From Roseicyclus salinarum (GTDB taxonomy: Bacteria; Pseudomonadota; Alphaproteobacteria; Rhodobacterales; Rhodobacteraceae), in NCBI RefSeq assembly GCF_029624655.1, contig NZ_JARRSA010000001.1, positions 62,001 through 126,000 of the forward strand: a stretch of 64,000 nt of DNA, given 5' to 3'. The notes beneath the pieces were generated by a model. It did no database searches and was not told where the DNA came from. It saw only the letters and a list, made by a program, of their open reading frames with translations. A program made the position numbers and the translations under genes. Of the stretch, positions 38,600 to 48,579 are shown piece by piece. Each line of letters starts with the position of its first letter. Position 1 is the stretch's first letter.

Positions 38600-39468
38600 C
38601 CCCCGGCCTGCCCCCGGAGGACTGGCCGCTTCGGTCGGCCAGCCGCATCGTTCCGGTCGCGCCGCACCGCTGGCACGTCCAGGTCACCGGTCAAGGTTCT
38701 GACATGCTGCTGCTACACGGTGCTGGCGCATCGGCCCATAGCTGGCATCGGCTGATGTCGCGGCTGGACGGCCGATACCGGCTGATCGCGCCCGATCTTC
38801 CGGGCCACGGGTTCACCCGTAGCCCGCGCGGCCGGTCCGGGCTGCCGCAGGTGGCACGGGACGTCGCGGCGCTGGTCGAGCATCTCGGGGCCGAGCCTCG
38901 GGTGGTCGTCGGCCATTCGGCCGGTGGCGCGGTGGCGCTGGAACTGGCGCGGCAGGGCGCATTTCCCATCGACAGCGTGATCGTCGTCAACGGGGCGCTC
39001 GAGGACTTCAAGGGACCCGCCGGGGTTCTCTTTCCGATGATGGCGCGCCTTCTTGCCATGAACCCGTTCAGCGGCCTTTTCGTCAGCCGCGGAAGCTCGG
39101 CCGCGCAGGTGCGCAGCATCGTGGGCGGCACGGGAACCGAACTCGATGACGATGCGCTGTCGGTCTACACGCGGCTGATCGCACGGCGCGAGCATGTCGA
39201 GGGGACGCTCGCCATGATGGCGCAATGGTCGCTGAAGGAGCTGAACGCGGCGCTGCCACGGATCGGCACCCGCACCCTGTTCCTGCACGGCCAGCGGGAT
39301 CAGGCCGTGCGGCCGGACGTTGCGGAAAGGGCGGCGCGGGCGATGCCGAACGCCGCGCTGAAGATTCTGGATGGCGTGGGCCATCTCGCGCAGGAGGAGG
39401 CGCCGGACCGTGTCGCGGCGGAGATCATCGGCTTCCTGAAACCACCCGCGGCCGCAGCCGCCGAGTAG
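38596..39468 (+). CDS. bchO: BchO, alpha/beta hydrolase of the Mg-chelatase operon
   Basis: BchO is a conserved alpha/beta hydrolase linked to magnesium chelation; its reaction is not well defined. The 290-residue protein has LLLHGAGASAHSWHRLMSRL, the nucleophile elbow VGHSAGGAVAL, and the late catalytic FLHGQRDQAVRP and GVGHLAQEEAPD. The start appears to be TTG at 38596 inside the bchD stop (TTTGA), which gives the usual TPGLPPEDWP-like N-terminus. No in-frame ATG lies nearby. Confidence 0.92.
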   Translation: MTPGLPPEDWPLRSASRIVPVAPHRWHVQVTGQGSDMLLLHGAGASAHSWHRLMSRLDGRYRLIAPDLPGHGFTRSPRGRSGLPQVARDVAALVEHLGAEPRVVVGHSAGGAVALELARQGAFPIDSVIVVNGALEDFKGPAGVLFPMMARLLAMNPFSGLFVSRGSSAAQVRSIVGGTGTELDDDALSVYTRLIARREHVEGTLAMMAQWSLKELNAALPRIGTRTLFLHGQRDQAVRPDVAERAARAMPNAALKILDGVGHLAQEEAPDRVAAEIIGFLKPPAAAAAE

Positions 39469-39476
39469 TCACGAAA

Positions 39477-39506
39477 AAGGGGCAGGCGCCGCTGCACCTG
39501 CCCCTT
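39477..39506. terminator. Bidirectional terminator between bchO and cycA
   Basis: AAGGGGCAGG (39477-39486) pairs with CCTGCCCCTT (39497-39506) around a 10-base loop. The AAAAA before it reads as a T tract on the minus strand, so it is a strong intrinsic terminator for cycA and a weaker one for the convergent bchO. Confidence 0.85.
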
Positions 39507-39529
39507 CGCGTCATTCCGCTCGCTGCGCC

Positions 39530-39976
39530 TTACTCGGCGAGCGACACGAGGTAGGCGTAGAGGTCCGCGCCGGCGGTGTCGCCGCGCAGACGCTGTGCCG
39601 CCATCGCGCCACGGAGCGAGTCGTCGCCCGTCGCCTCGCGGATGAACCCGGTCGGGTCCTGGATGTAGGCGACGAAGTTCTCTTCGGTGAGCTGAACGCC
39701 CTGTTCGTTCAGGGCCTGCAGCCCCGGCGACCAGCGGAACTCCTCGTCTTCACCGAAGGTGTTGCCCATCTGCCCGTAAAGGTTCGGGCCGGTGCGCATG
39801 TTGGGACGGCCCGCGAGGACGTCACCGGCCTCGTTGACCACGTTGTGGCACGCTGCGCACTGACGGAACGCTGCTTCACCGGCGGCCGGATCTCCGGTCG
39901 TCTCGATGTCCTGGGCATAGGCCATGGCGCCCGACAGGAGCGTTGCCGCTGCGGCGAGAACAAACTTGCTCTTCAT
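39530..39976 (-). CDS. cycA: Class I cytochrome c (cytochrome c2-like)
   Basis: The 148-residue precursor has a signal peptide ending AMAYA and a CAACH haem site in FRQCAACHNV. A probable axial methionine lies in RGAMAAQRL. It is predicted to be periplasmic and may carry electrons between the bc1 complex and the reaction centre. The ATG at 39976 was chosen over the longer frame because it starts the signal peptide. Placement between the chelatase operon and hemA is consistent with a photosynthetic role, but a respiratory cytochrome c cannot be excluded. Confidence 0.88.
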   Translation of the reverse strand: MKSKFVLAAAATLLSGAMAYAQDIETTGDPAAGEAAFRQCAACHNVVNEAGDVLAGRPNMRTGPNLYGQMGNTFGEDEEFRWSPGLQALNEQGVQLTEENFVAYIQDPTGFIREATGDDSLRGAMAAQRLRGDTAGADLYAYLVSLAE

Positions 39977-40069
39977 GGGTGGTCTCCCTTCTGAAACTCT
40001 GCCCGAGTTAAATAGGGCGCGCGTGTTGGGGTCCACCCCTTTTTATTTTACCGAGAGGGGAACCGCCGG

Positions 40070-41281
40070 TCAGGCCACGGCATGGGCGATGGCGCACTGC
40101 TTCCAAAGCGTCTTGAGCGCCATCACGAGATATTCGATGTCCTCGTCGGTGTGCAGGGGGCCGGGCGTGAAGCGCAGGCGCTCGGTTCCCTTTGGCACCG
40201 TGGGGTAGTTGATCGGCTGAACGTAGATGCCGAACTGCTCCATCAGGATGTCGCTCAGCATCTTGCACTTCACCGGATCCTTCACCATCACCGGAATGAT
40301 GTGAGACGGGTTTCGCTCGTGCGGGATGCCCTCGGCCTCCAGTCGGGCCCGCAGCCGCGCGACCTGCCGCTTCTGCATGTCGCGCTCGTAGCTCGACACC
40401 TTGAGGTGGCGGATCGACGCCGTGGCAGCCGCCGCGACGGCCGGTGGCAGGGCAGTGGTGAAGATGAAGCCCGAGGCGAAGCTGCGGATGAAGTCCACCA
40501 GCGCGTGCGAGCCCGTGACGTAGCCGCCGACGCAGCCGAAGGCCTTGCCCAGAGTGCCCTCGATCAGCGTGATCCGGTCCATCAGCCCCTCGCGCTCGGC
40601 CACGCCGCCGCCGCGCGGTCCGTACATGCCGACGGCGTGAACCTCGTCGATATAGGACATCGCGCCGTGCTTCTCGCAGACGTCGAGGATCTCGGCGATG
40701 GGGGCGATGTCGCCGTCCATCGAGTAGACCGATTCGAAGGCGACGATCTTGGTGGCGTTCGCCGGAAGCGCCGCGAGCTTGCGATCGAGGTCCTCGGGAT
40801 CGTTGTGCTTCCAGATCCGCTTGTCGCACTTGGCGTGGCGAATGCCCTCGATCATCGAGGCGTGGTTCAACTCGTCAGAGAGGATGACGGCGTTCGGAAG
40901 GCGCGAGCCGAGTGTCGAAAGCGACGCCCAGTTCGACACGTAGCCCGACGTGAACAGAAGCGCCGCCTCCTTGCCATGAAGATCCGCCAGTTCCTCTTCC
41001 AGCCGCTTGTGGTGATAGGCGTTGCCCGAGATGTTGCGCGTGCCGCCAGCGCCGGCGCCGCATTCCTTCACCGTCTGCATCATCGCCGCGATGACGTCTG
41101 GGTGCTGCCCCATCCCGAGATAGTCGTTCGAGCACCAGACCGTGACCTCGTCCTGTCCGTCGGAGTGGTTGCGGACCCTCGGGAACGTCCCGCAGCTGCG
41201 CTGAAGCTCGGCGAAGACGCGATAGTTCCCCTCCTGCTTGAGTTGATCGAGCTGGGACTGGAACAGCTTGTCGAAGTTCAT
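40070..41281 (-). CDS. hemA: 5-aminolevulinate synthase
   Basis: HemA condenses glycine and succinyl-CoA, the first step of the tetrapyrrole pathway in alphaproteobacteria. The 403-residue PLP enzyme has [32 protein letters not shown], and [17 protein letters not shown]. The PLP lysine is in GTLGKAFG. The ATG at 41281 overlaps the puhE stop (ATGA), so it is linked to the photosynthesis superoperon. Rhodobacter has a second isozyme (hemT), not in this window. Confidence 0.97.
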   Translation of the reverse strand: MNFDKLFQSQLDQLKQEGNYRVFAELQRSCGTFPRVRNHSDGQDEVTVWCSNDYLGMGQHPDVIAAMMQTVKECGAGAGGTRNISGNAYHHKRLEEELADLHGKEAALLFTSGYVSNWASLSTLGSRLPNAVILSDELNHASMIEGIRHAKCDKRIWKHNDPEDLDRKLAALPANATKIVAFESVYSMDGDIAPIAEILDVCEKHGAMSYIDEVHAVGMYGPRGGGVAEREGLMDRITLIEGTLGKAFGCVGGYVTGSHALVDFIRSFASGFIFTTALPPAVAAAATASIRHLKVSSYERDMQKRQVARLRARLEAEGIPHERNPSHIIPVMVKDPVKCKMLSDILMEQFGIYVQPINYPTVPKGTERLRFTPGPLHTDEDIEYLVMALKTLWKQCAIAHAVA

Positions 41282-42090
41282 CGGGCATCCTCGCTTGGCA
41301 GTATCGCTTGGTTGGGGCTGGGACGTTCGGGCAGCATCCAGCGCCACAGTCTTTCGTCCGGGAGAGGGAGCACCATGAACCAGTGCTCCAGCAGGGCGAG
41401 CGCGGTAAGCGCGCCCAGAAGGGCATAGCCGACGGCATGGGCCGGCGCGTCCGAGGCAAAGACGTGGCCGAGCCAGAAGGCGGAGGCGACGCTGAGCGCG
41501 GTGATCGAGATCGGAAAGAGCCAGTTCATCCGCGCGATGCGGAAATGGCTCGGAAGATGCGCGAGGTGGTCGGGAATGAACTCCACGTTGATCTTACGCA
41601 CCCCGAGATACAGGTTCAGCTTGGCGCTGATCCGGGCGAGGAAGAGAACGGTGAAGGTCCAGGTTCCGAACTGGTTCTCGGCGCCATAGCTGAGCAGCAC
41701 CATCCCGATCAGCGTGAAGGCCAGCAGCATCTCGTGATAGGCGATGGTGCCCCACGCGCGGATGAACCGCTCCCATTCGGGAACGCCGTCCTTAAGGGGC
41801 TGGCGCACCGGGCCGGTGATGACCCCGGTCAGGAACGCCAGTTCTATCCACCCCCAGAGCGCGAGCGCCGACAGGAAGGCGACGTAGACGCCCGCCACCG
41901 TGTCGTTGTTCACGGTGTCGATGAAGCCCACGCCGCCGATGACGAGGAAGGGCAGGTTCCAGAGCACGGCCCATAGCCGCGCCTTGGCCCCTTCCCTGTC
42001 GGCCCGCCGGACTGTCAGCAGGATCGCCCCGGTGGAGAACCACCAGAGGAAAAGCGCCAGAAGCGCCGCGATCCAGGGGGAGGTCATCAT
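41278..42090 (-). CDS. puhE: Photosynthetic complex assembly protein PuhE
   Basis: The 270-residue membrane protein has about seven hydrophobic segments and the PuhE (DUF3623) signature [12 protein letters not shown] near the N-terminus, with [22 protein letters not shown] and [20 protein letters not shown] in the centre. In Rhodobacter it affects assembly or amount of reaction centre and light-harvesting complexes. It starts with ATGATG one base into the acsF stop and ends in an ATGA overlap with hemA. Confidence 0.93.
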   Translation of the reverse strand: MMTSPWIAALLALFLWWFSTGAILLTVRRADREGAKARLWAVLWNLPFLVIGGVGFIDTVNNDTVAGVYVAFLSALALWGWIELAFLTGVITGPVRQPLKDGVPEWERFIRAWGTIAYHEMLLAFTLIGMVLLSYGAENQFGTWTFTVLFLARISAKLNLYLGVRKINVEFIPDHLAHLPSHFRIARMNWLFPISITALSVASAFWLGHVFASDAPAHAVGYALLGALTALALLEHWFMVLPLPDERLWRWMLPERPSPNQAILPSEDAR

Positions 42091-43205
42091 CAGTAGGCGG
42101 GCTCCAGCCGGGTGGAGGCGGGAACCCGGTGCCTGACCGCGGGGATCGTGTAGAGCGACACGAAGGCCGCCGCCGCGCGTGTCATGGCGCCGACCCGCTT
42201 GAAGACGTTGCCGGACTTCTTGGCCTCGGCGAGGTCGGCATTCGCCCTCTGCAGCGCCTTCAGACCCTTGTCCCAGCGAGGATGCTCGATATCGAGGGTG
42301 ATCGGGAACACCTGCTTCGAGACCTCGGAGGTCTTGGTGAAGACCTCGTGCGCATACCAGTCGGGATCGACGCCCAGCGCCTCATGGAAGGCGGGACGCT
42401 GGTGGTCGCGGACATACATCGTCGAATAGACCGCGGTCAGGAAGAACTTGATCCACCACACGTTGACGCCCGACGTCAGCTTGGGGTCGGTCTTCATGAG
42501 AAGCGCGAAGGCCTCGCCGTGGCTGAACTCGTCGTTGCACCACTCGCGGAACCACTTGAAGATCGGGTGGAATCGGTGCTCGGGGTTCGCCTCGAGGTGA
42601 CGGTAGATCGTGATGTAGCGCGCGTAGCCGATCTTTTCGCTGAGGTAGGTCGCGTAGTAGATGAACTTGGGCCGGAAGTAGGTGTACTTCTTCTTCTGAG
42701 TAAGGAAGCCGAGGTTCACCGCGATCCCCGCCTCGCGCAGCGCGTCGTTGATGAAGCCCGCGTGCCGGGCCTCGTCCCGCGCCATCAGCTGGAACAGCGT
42801 GACGATGTCCTCGTTGTTGCCGCGCCGCTTCATCTCCTTGTAGAGGACGCAGCCCGAGAACTCGGCGGTGCAGGACGACACGAGGAAGTCGATGAATTCC
42901 CGTTTCAGACGGGGTTCCATGTTCTCCCAGTCGATGTGGTCCCAGTCCTCGTTCTTCTTGAAGTGGCCCCTGTTGGGGTCAGCTTTCATCTGCGCGATGA
43001 GGGTGTCCCAGTCCTCGCGCACGCTGGAGACGTCGATCGCGTCCATCTCGTCGAAGTCGGTGGTGTAGAAGCGCGGCGTCAGAAGCGTGTTCTGCATGGC
43101 GAGCGCGGTCGCGCCCTCGCTGTCGACGACCGGCTGGTGGTTGGATGCCGCAAGCGCCTCTTCGACGGTGGCGGCGTCGGCCGAATGGCTGAGCTGGTCC
43201 TTCAT
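42090..43205 (-). CDS. acsF: Aerobic magnesium-protoporphyrin IX monomethyl ester cyclase
   Basis: AcsF forms the fifth ring of bacteriochlorophyll using O2 and a di-iron centre. The 371-residue protein carries the iron ligand motifs CTAEFSGCVLYKEM, RDEARHAGF and CNDEFSHGEAF. The O2-dependent enzyme, rather than BchE, in the cluster fits an aerobic lifestyle; bchE could still lie elsewhere. The ATG at 43205 overlaps the upstream bciE-like stop (ATGA). Confidence 0.97.
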   Translation of the reverse strand: MKDQLSHSADAATVEEALAASNHQPVVDSEGATALAMQNTLLTPRFYTTDFDEMDAIDVSSVREDWDTLIAQMKADPNRGHFKKNEDWDHIDWENMEPRLKREFIDFLVSSCTAEFSGCVLYKEMKRRGNNEDIVTLFQLMARDEARHAGFINDALREAGIAVNLGFLTQKKKYTYFRPKFIYYATYLSEKIGYARYITIYRHLEANPEHRFHPIFKWFREWCNDEFSHGEAFALLMKTDPKLTSGVNVWWIKFFLTAVYSTMYVRDHQRPAFHEALGVDPDWYAHEVFTKTSEVSKQVFPITLDIEHPRWDKGLKALQRANADLAEAKKSGNVFKRVGAMTRAAAAFVSLYTIPAVRHRVPASTRLEPAY

Positions 43206-43498
43206 ACCGAAACCTCCTCGGAGAAGCTGAATTCGCAAAGCTCCATGAACTCGAAGTCGCCCGTGGCGCGCGTCCACATCTGCTCCAGCTTCGAGGCCCG
43301 CGTGATCGTGGCCGTCCGCTCCTCGCGGACAACCTCGCCGTAGGGCGCCATCACGGGCGCGCCGTGGACGAGCACCTCGTCACCGGGGTTGATCGTTGCG
43401 CCGTTCAGGAACTTTACGTGCGCGTGCAGGCTGTCGAAGCGGTGGCTTACCTCCACCTCGCACGGCGCGGTCTCGCGCTCTTTCGTGATCCATCCCAT
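43202..43498 (-). CDS. bciE: BciE-like small cyclase subunit
   Basis: The 98-residue protein (MGWITKERETAPCEVEVSHRF...) has no signal peptide or membrane helix and a beta-rich look (NGATINPGDEVLVHGAPVMAPYGEVV). In alphaproteobacterial photosynthesis clusters a small protein next to AcsF, named BciE, is required for its cyclase activity. Its size, strand and 4-base overlap with acsF fit that gene. The call rests on position and size because I cannot align it here. Confidence 0.75.
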   Translation of the reverse strand: MGWITKERETAPCEVEVSHRFDSLHAHVKFLNGATINPGDEVLVHGAPVMAPYGEVVREERTATITRASKLEQMWTRATGDFEFMELCEFSFSEEVSV

Positions 43499-43501
43499 CG
43501 G

Positions 43502-43978
43502 TCATTCCTCCAGAAGGCGGGCGAAGGCCGCCTCGTTGTCCGCCCCGAAGCCGAAGAGTTCGGCCCGGAAATCGGTGTGGTCATCCCGAAGCCCGATGCG
43601 CCCGTCTGAAAAGCGCACCAGCCGGATGGGCTCGGATGCATCGAGGCCAACTGCCCCACGTTCGCGTTCCAGCACGCGATGGATGCCGGCGACGAATCCA
43701 CCTTCCTCCGGCGAGAAGTCGGCCACAAGGTTTCCGTCCACGTCGAGCACGCGGGCAGAGCCGTCCATCTGACCGAAGATGCGGATCATCCGCTCCTGGA
43801 CGACGGGCGCCTCCTCCAGCGAGGGCGGCATGGCGGCGAGCGGACGGTCCGTGATCCGCGCGTAGGTGACGATGATCAGGACGCACAGGCACAGGACAAA
43901 CATCGCCCGCACCAGGATGGTCGGCACCATCTCCTTGTCGCGCTTGACCAGTTTCCGTTCGGCATGGGTAAGGGGCAT
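43502..43978 (-). CDS. puhC: Photosynthetic complex assembly protein PuhC
   Basis: The 158-residue protein has a basic cytoplasmic N-terminus, one transmembrane helix (VRAMFVLCLCVLIIVTYARI) and a periplasmic domain of about 115 residues. The sequence HRVLERERGAVGLDASEPIRLVRFSDGRIGLRDD is the recognisable family core. PuhC is needed for full levels of reaction centre and light-harvesting complex 1. The ATG at 43978 follows an AGGAGG-type site, and the gene lies 14 bases after puhB. Confidence 0.93.
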   Translation of the reverse strand: MPLTHAERKLVKRDKEMVPTILVRAMFVLCLCVLIIVTYARITDRPLAAMPPSLEEAPVVQERMIRIFGQMDGSARVLDVDGNLVADFSPEEGGFVAGIHRVLERERGAVGLDASEPIRLVRFSDGRIGLRDDHTDFRAELFGFGADNEAAFARLLEE

Positions 43979-43992
43979 GTCCGGTCTCCTCC

Positions 43993-44637
43993 CTATTCGG
44001 CCGCGACCGGCTGCGCCGTCGGAACCCGTTCGATCACCGGTTCGGCGACGGCCGTCTCGGCGGCCTCGGCGAACAGCTTTGCGACGGTCTCGGCGTCCCG
44101 GATGCAGCGCAGGGCCGGTTCCGGATGCTTCAGGCGCCACGGGCGGACATGCGGCCACGTCAGGATGTAGGACAGCCGCACCTTGCCGTCGTCGTTGTCC
44201 ATCTCCAGCGCGATCGTGCCGGTGCCGTTCCCGCGCCGCGACAGGGTCGCGTTGCGGATCCGGCGGAACGGAAGGTTCAGCGTCATGGTCAGCGCGGCGC
44301 CGATGCGCATCGCCACCCGGCGATTGGTGATCGTGTAGACGGTCGCCTTGGCCTGGATCACGCCGATCGCGAGCAGGAGCGCGCAGACGATGCCGCCCAG
44401 CACGAGGAAGAACGAGGCCGCCGTCGCGCTTTGGGTCCAGGTCTCGGTCGCAGCGCCGCCGGTCGTGCGCCACGCGAACAGGAATACGAAGTAGCCTGCG
44501 ACCCACCAGAAGCTCAGCGCCTCACGGGTCAGGGCCCACCAGTCGGGGTGTCCCTGCCAGAGGATGTGCTCACCCTCCGGCAGGTTCTCGGGAAGTCCAC
44601 GGACGGGCTCGGTCTGAAAGTCGTCGTGGTCGTGCAT
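43993..44637 (-). CDS. puhB: Photosynthetic complex assembly protein PuhB
   Basis: The 214-residue protein begins with a soluble segment (LPENLPEGEHILWQGHPDWWALT), then has two or three membrane helices and a PH-like (bPH2) domain containing TVYTITNRRVAMRIG. PuhB assists reaction-centre assembly, interacting with the H subunit region. It lies between puhA (35 bases upstream) and puhC. Its C-terminal 25 residues are alanine/valine-rich. Confidence 0.94.
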   Translation of the reverse strand: MHDHDDFQTEPVRGLPENLPEGEHILWQGHPDWWALTREALSFWWVAGYFVFLFAWRTTGGAATETWTQSATAASFFLVLGGIVCALLLAIGVIQAKATVYTITNRRVAMRIGAALTMTLNLPFRRIRNATLSRRGNGTGTIALEMDNDDGKVRLSYILTWPHVRPWRLKHPEPALRCIRDAETVAKLFAEAAETAVAEPVIERVPTAQPVAAE

Positions 44638-44672
44638 CGGTCAGTCCTCCTTCGGTCGTCTCGGACCGCTGC

Positions 44673-45458
44673 TCAGAGCAGCGGCTCGACGCGGTCGGCC
44701 GAGGCGTAGAGGATGCCGCCGCCGTAGTAGGCGGAGATTTTCTCTTCCTCGAGCTTGGTGATCTGGTTGGGCGACTTCGTCACCGGGACGCCGGCGAAGT
44801 GCTTGCCGAAGATCGCGAAGATGCGGACGCGGTTCGACAGGATTCGCACGAAGTGGATCGGGACGAGTCGCGTGCCGCCGCCATGCTCGGCGTCGAGTTC
44901 GATCTCGAGGTAGCGCACCAGCTGTTCCGGCGCGTCGACCCACATGTCCGAGATCGTGCCCACGACTTCGTTGTCGCCGGCGATCACCGGAAGACCTCGA
45001 GGATCGCGGCCGGCGCTCACGCGGTAGGCTTCGGTCTGGCCCATCGGCACGATCTTGGGATGGCCGTGGCCGTCAAGCTCGGGCACGTCGGCGCGCGGTG
45101 TCCATGCGCCCGGACCGATGCCGTCGGCCAGCGGATCGCCCGTCGGCTCGTAGGGATAGCCGTTGCCCGCGGCCCACGCGACCTTCTCCATGGCGAGATT
45201 CTCGCGACGGTGCGCCGCCTCGGTCTCGGCCGAGGGAACGGTGACCTCGCCGCGCCCGTGCGGCAGCACGAAGGTCTTGGGGTTCGGAACCGGGAAGGGC
45301 CCCTGGTTGGCCGAGGCCGTTCCGTCCTCGTTTTCAAGCGGGTAGCCTTCCCGCATGTTCTCGGTCTGCAGGTAGTAGATCAGCAGCGCGAAGAAGATCC
45401 AGAACAGCCAGATCGAAAGGCTGGCGAGATCGAAGTTCCCGAAGAATGCGTTTACCAT
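44673..45458 (-). CDS. puhA: Photosynthetic reaction centre H subunit
   Basis: H caps the L/M pair on the cytoplasmic side and helps proton transfer to QB. The 261-residue protein has the single N-terminal transmembrane helix (LSIWLFWIFFALLIYYLQTENMREGYPLE). The large cytoplasmic PRC-barrel domain includes GDNEVVGTISDMWVDAPEQLVRYLEIEL. The partner L and M genes (puf) are not in the window. It is preceded by lhaA at 24 bases. Confidence 0.97.
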   Translation of the reverse strand: MVNAFFGNFDLASLSIWLFWIFFALLIYYLQTENMREGYPLENEDGTASANQGPFPVPNPKTFVLPHGRGEVTVPSAETEAAHRRENLAMEKVAWAAGNGYPYEPTGDPLADGIGPGAWTPRADVPELDGHGHPKIVPMGQTEAYRVSAGRDPRGLPVIAGDNEVVGTISDMWVDAPEQLVRYLEIELDAEHGGGTRLVPIHFVRILSNRVRIFAIFGKHFAGVPVTKSPNQITKLEEEKISAYYGGGILYASADRVEPLL

Positions 45459-45482
45459 TTGGTATCCTTTCGTTCCGGCGGG

Positions 45483-46913
45483 TCAGGTAGGCAGGTCGGC
45501 GAGCCCGAATCTGCCCGTCATCCTGTCGCGTTTGGTCGTTGCGGTTCGCACCAGCGGCCCGAGGGCCACCAGCGTTATGAAAAGAAGCAGAATCTCGACG
45601 TGGTAGACGACCGAGTAGCCGGTCGCGGGGTTGGCCAGAGCCTCGCCGAGCTGGCCGGTCGTGGCCATGCCGTTCACGACATCGCGCAGCCCGCCGCCGA
45701 TGGCGGTGGAGATGCCGGCGGCCGTCGCCTGCGCCGCGCCCCATGCGCCCAGCGCCAAGCCCCGGCCCGCCTTGCCGGCCGCGGGCATGGTCATGGCCGC
45801 CGTCAGCGTAGCGACCGAGAACAGGCCACCGCCGAAGCCGATCAGGCAGGCTCCGGTGAAGAACAGCTCGGACGAGGACCACGGATTCGAGAAGATCACC
45901 GCCGAGAACGCCGCGAGGCCGGCGAGGATGCCGCGCCCGGCCATGCGGTAGGGGTTCATCCCCGAGCCGAGCCAGCGCGCGGCCATGGCAAAGCCGACCA
46001 GCGCGCCCGAGGCCCAGGTCGCGGTCAGAAGTGTGGTCGCCGAAACCGACAGGCCGAGGATCTCGCCGCCATAGGGTTCGAGCAGCACGTCCTGCATGTT
46101 GAAGGCCATCGTCCCGAGGAACACGACCACCAGAAGCCGCCCGGCGCTGCCGCCACTGGCGTAGTCGGCCCATGCGTCGCGGAAGCTGGGGCTTGCCTCT
46201 TCGCGTTCGGCCCTGGTCATCGGGCGCACCCGCTCCTGTTTCCAGAGCGCGACGACGTTCAGGATCACGGTCAGAACGGCCGTGCCCTGCACGACCTGTA
46301 TCAGCTCGATCGCCGTGAACTCGCGCAGGAGCCAGCCGATCACGATGGCCGAGCCGCCCATGCCAAGGAGGAACATGACATAAAGAAGCGCGACCACCCT
46401 GGGACGCGTCTCGTCCGTCGCGCGGTCGGCGGCCAGCGCGAGGCCTGCGGTCTGCGTCATGTGCATCCCGAGACCTGTCATGAGGAAGGCGATCCCTGCC
46501 AGAAGCTCGCCCGCATAGGGGATTTCGTAATGCACCCGCGTGACGTCGCCGCCCAGCACCAGAAGCGCGGCGGGCATGATCGCGAGGCCGCCGAACTGCC
46601 AGAGCGTGCCGAACCACAGGTAGGGTATGCGCTTCCAGCCGATGGCGGACTTGTAGGTATCCGACTTGAACCCGAGGAGCGCGCGGAACGGCGCGATCAG
46701 GACAGGAAGGGCCACCATCATCGCGACAAGGAACGCGGGCACCTGCAGCTCGACGATCATCACCCGGTTGAGCGTGCCCAGAAGCATCACGGCGGCCATG
46801 CCGACCGAGACCTGGAACAGGCTGAGACGCAGAAGCTGCCCAAGCGGAAGCTCGTCGCTCGCGGCATCCGCGAAGGGGAGATACTTGATCGATAGCCGCT
46901 TGAGCACGCTCAT
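45483..46913 (-). CDS. lhaA: LhaA, light-harvesting 1 assembly protein (BCD/PucC family)
   Basis: The 476-residue major-facilitator-type protein has about 12 hydrophobic segments. The family signature region is LLGTLNRVMIVELQVPAFLVAMMVALP. RALLGFKSDTYKSAIGWKRIPYLW is typical of PucC/LhaA. It is proposed to deliver bacteriochlorophyll for light-harvesting complex 1. Its ATG overlaps the bchM stop. The ORF428-like gene in this window is a second family member. Confidence 0.94.
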   Translation of the reverse strand: MSVLKRLSIKYLPFADAASDELPLGQLLRLSLFQVSVGMAAVMLLGTLNRVMIVELQVPAFLVAMMVALPVLIAPFRALLGFKSDTYKSAIGWKRIPYLWFGTLWQFGGLAIMPAALLVLGGDVTRVHYEIPYAGELLAGIAFLMTGLGMHMTQTAGLALAADRATDETRPRVVALLYVMFLLGMGGSAIVIGWLLREFTAIELIQVVQGTAVLTVILNVVALWKQERVRPMTRAEREEASPSFRDAWADYASGGSAGRLLVVVFLGTMAFNMQDVLLEPYGGEILGLSVSATTLLTATWASGALVGFAMAARWLGSGMNPYRMAGRGILAGLAAFSAVIFSNPWSSSELFFTGACLIGFGGGLFSVATLTAAMTMPAAGKAGRGLALGAWGAAQATAAGISTAIGGGLRDVVNGMATTGQLGEALANPATGYSVVYHVEILLLFITLVALGPLVRTATTKRDRMTGRFGLADLPT

Positions 46914-47601
46914 GCGCGATACTCCAGACAGGTTGAGATGTAGAAGCCGCGGGACACCCGGCCGATCTCGGCGACCGAACCCGCTGCGCCGTTCAGGGCC
47001 GTCTTGCGGGCCACGTCGCGGGGCGCGTGGGGGATCATCGTCGGCGAACGGTCGGAACGCGGGAAGAGCTTGCCGACCGTGAAGAAGGTCATCAGGAACG
47101 GCGTGCGCGGCGCGACGGTGAAGACGATCGAGCCCGACACGCGCCGGGCAAGGTTCGCGATCGCGCGCCCCAGGTCGTCCGCCTCGTAGTAGATCATCGA
47201 ATCCATCGCCACGACATGATCGAAGCGTCCCAGATCGGCCGAAAGCATGTCGCCCGAGCGGAAATCGACCCGGTGCTGAAGCGCCTCGGGGACGCGCCGC
47301 CGCGCGATGCCCACCAGTTGCGGGGAAATGTCGACCGCGACCACGTCGGCCCCGCGCCGCGCCAGCTCCTCGGTCATCGCGCCCGTGCCGCAGCCCGCGT
47401 CCAGAACGCGCGTGCCGCTCAGGTCCTCGTCCAGCCGCGACAGCATGATCGCGCGCATCCGGTCACGCCCTTCGCGCACCGTCTGGCGGATGCCGGACAC
47501 CGGCGCGTCCGAGGTCAGCCGCTCCCAGGTCGTGGTGGCGGTGCGGTCGAAGTATTCCTCGACCCTGTCGCGCGTGGCGCCGTATGTGGGGGTTCCCACC
47601 A

Positions 47602-47602
<1 letters not shown>
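46910..47602 (-). CDS. bchM: Magnesium protoporphyrin IX methyltransferase
   Basis: BchM methylates Mg-protoporphyrin with SAM. The 230-residue protein has motif I VLDAGCGTGAMTEELA and the substrate region FFTVGKLFPRSDRSP, which is characteristic of BchM/ChlM. The ATG at 47602 shares a base with the bchL stop (TGATG). The family usually starts MVG or nearby. It sits where expected, between bchL and lhaA. Confidence 0.96.

Positions 47603-48579
<977 letters not shown>

Noticed and set aside
40025-40050. GGGG-TCCA-CCCC hairpin followed by T residues downstream of hemA
   Set aside because: The stem has only four pairs and its T run is on the strand opposite to hemA and cycA.
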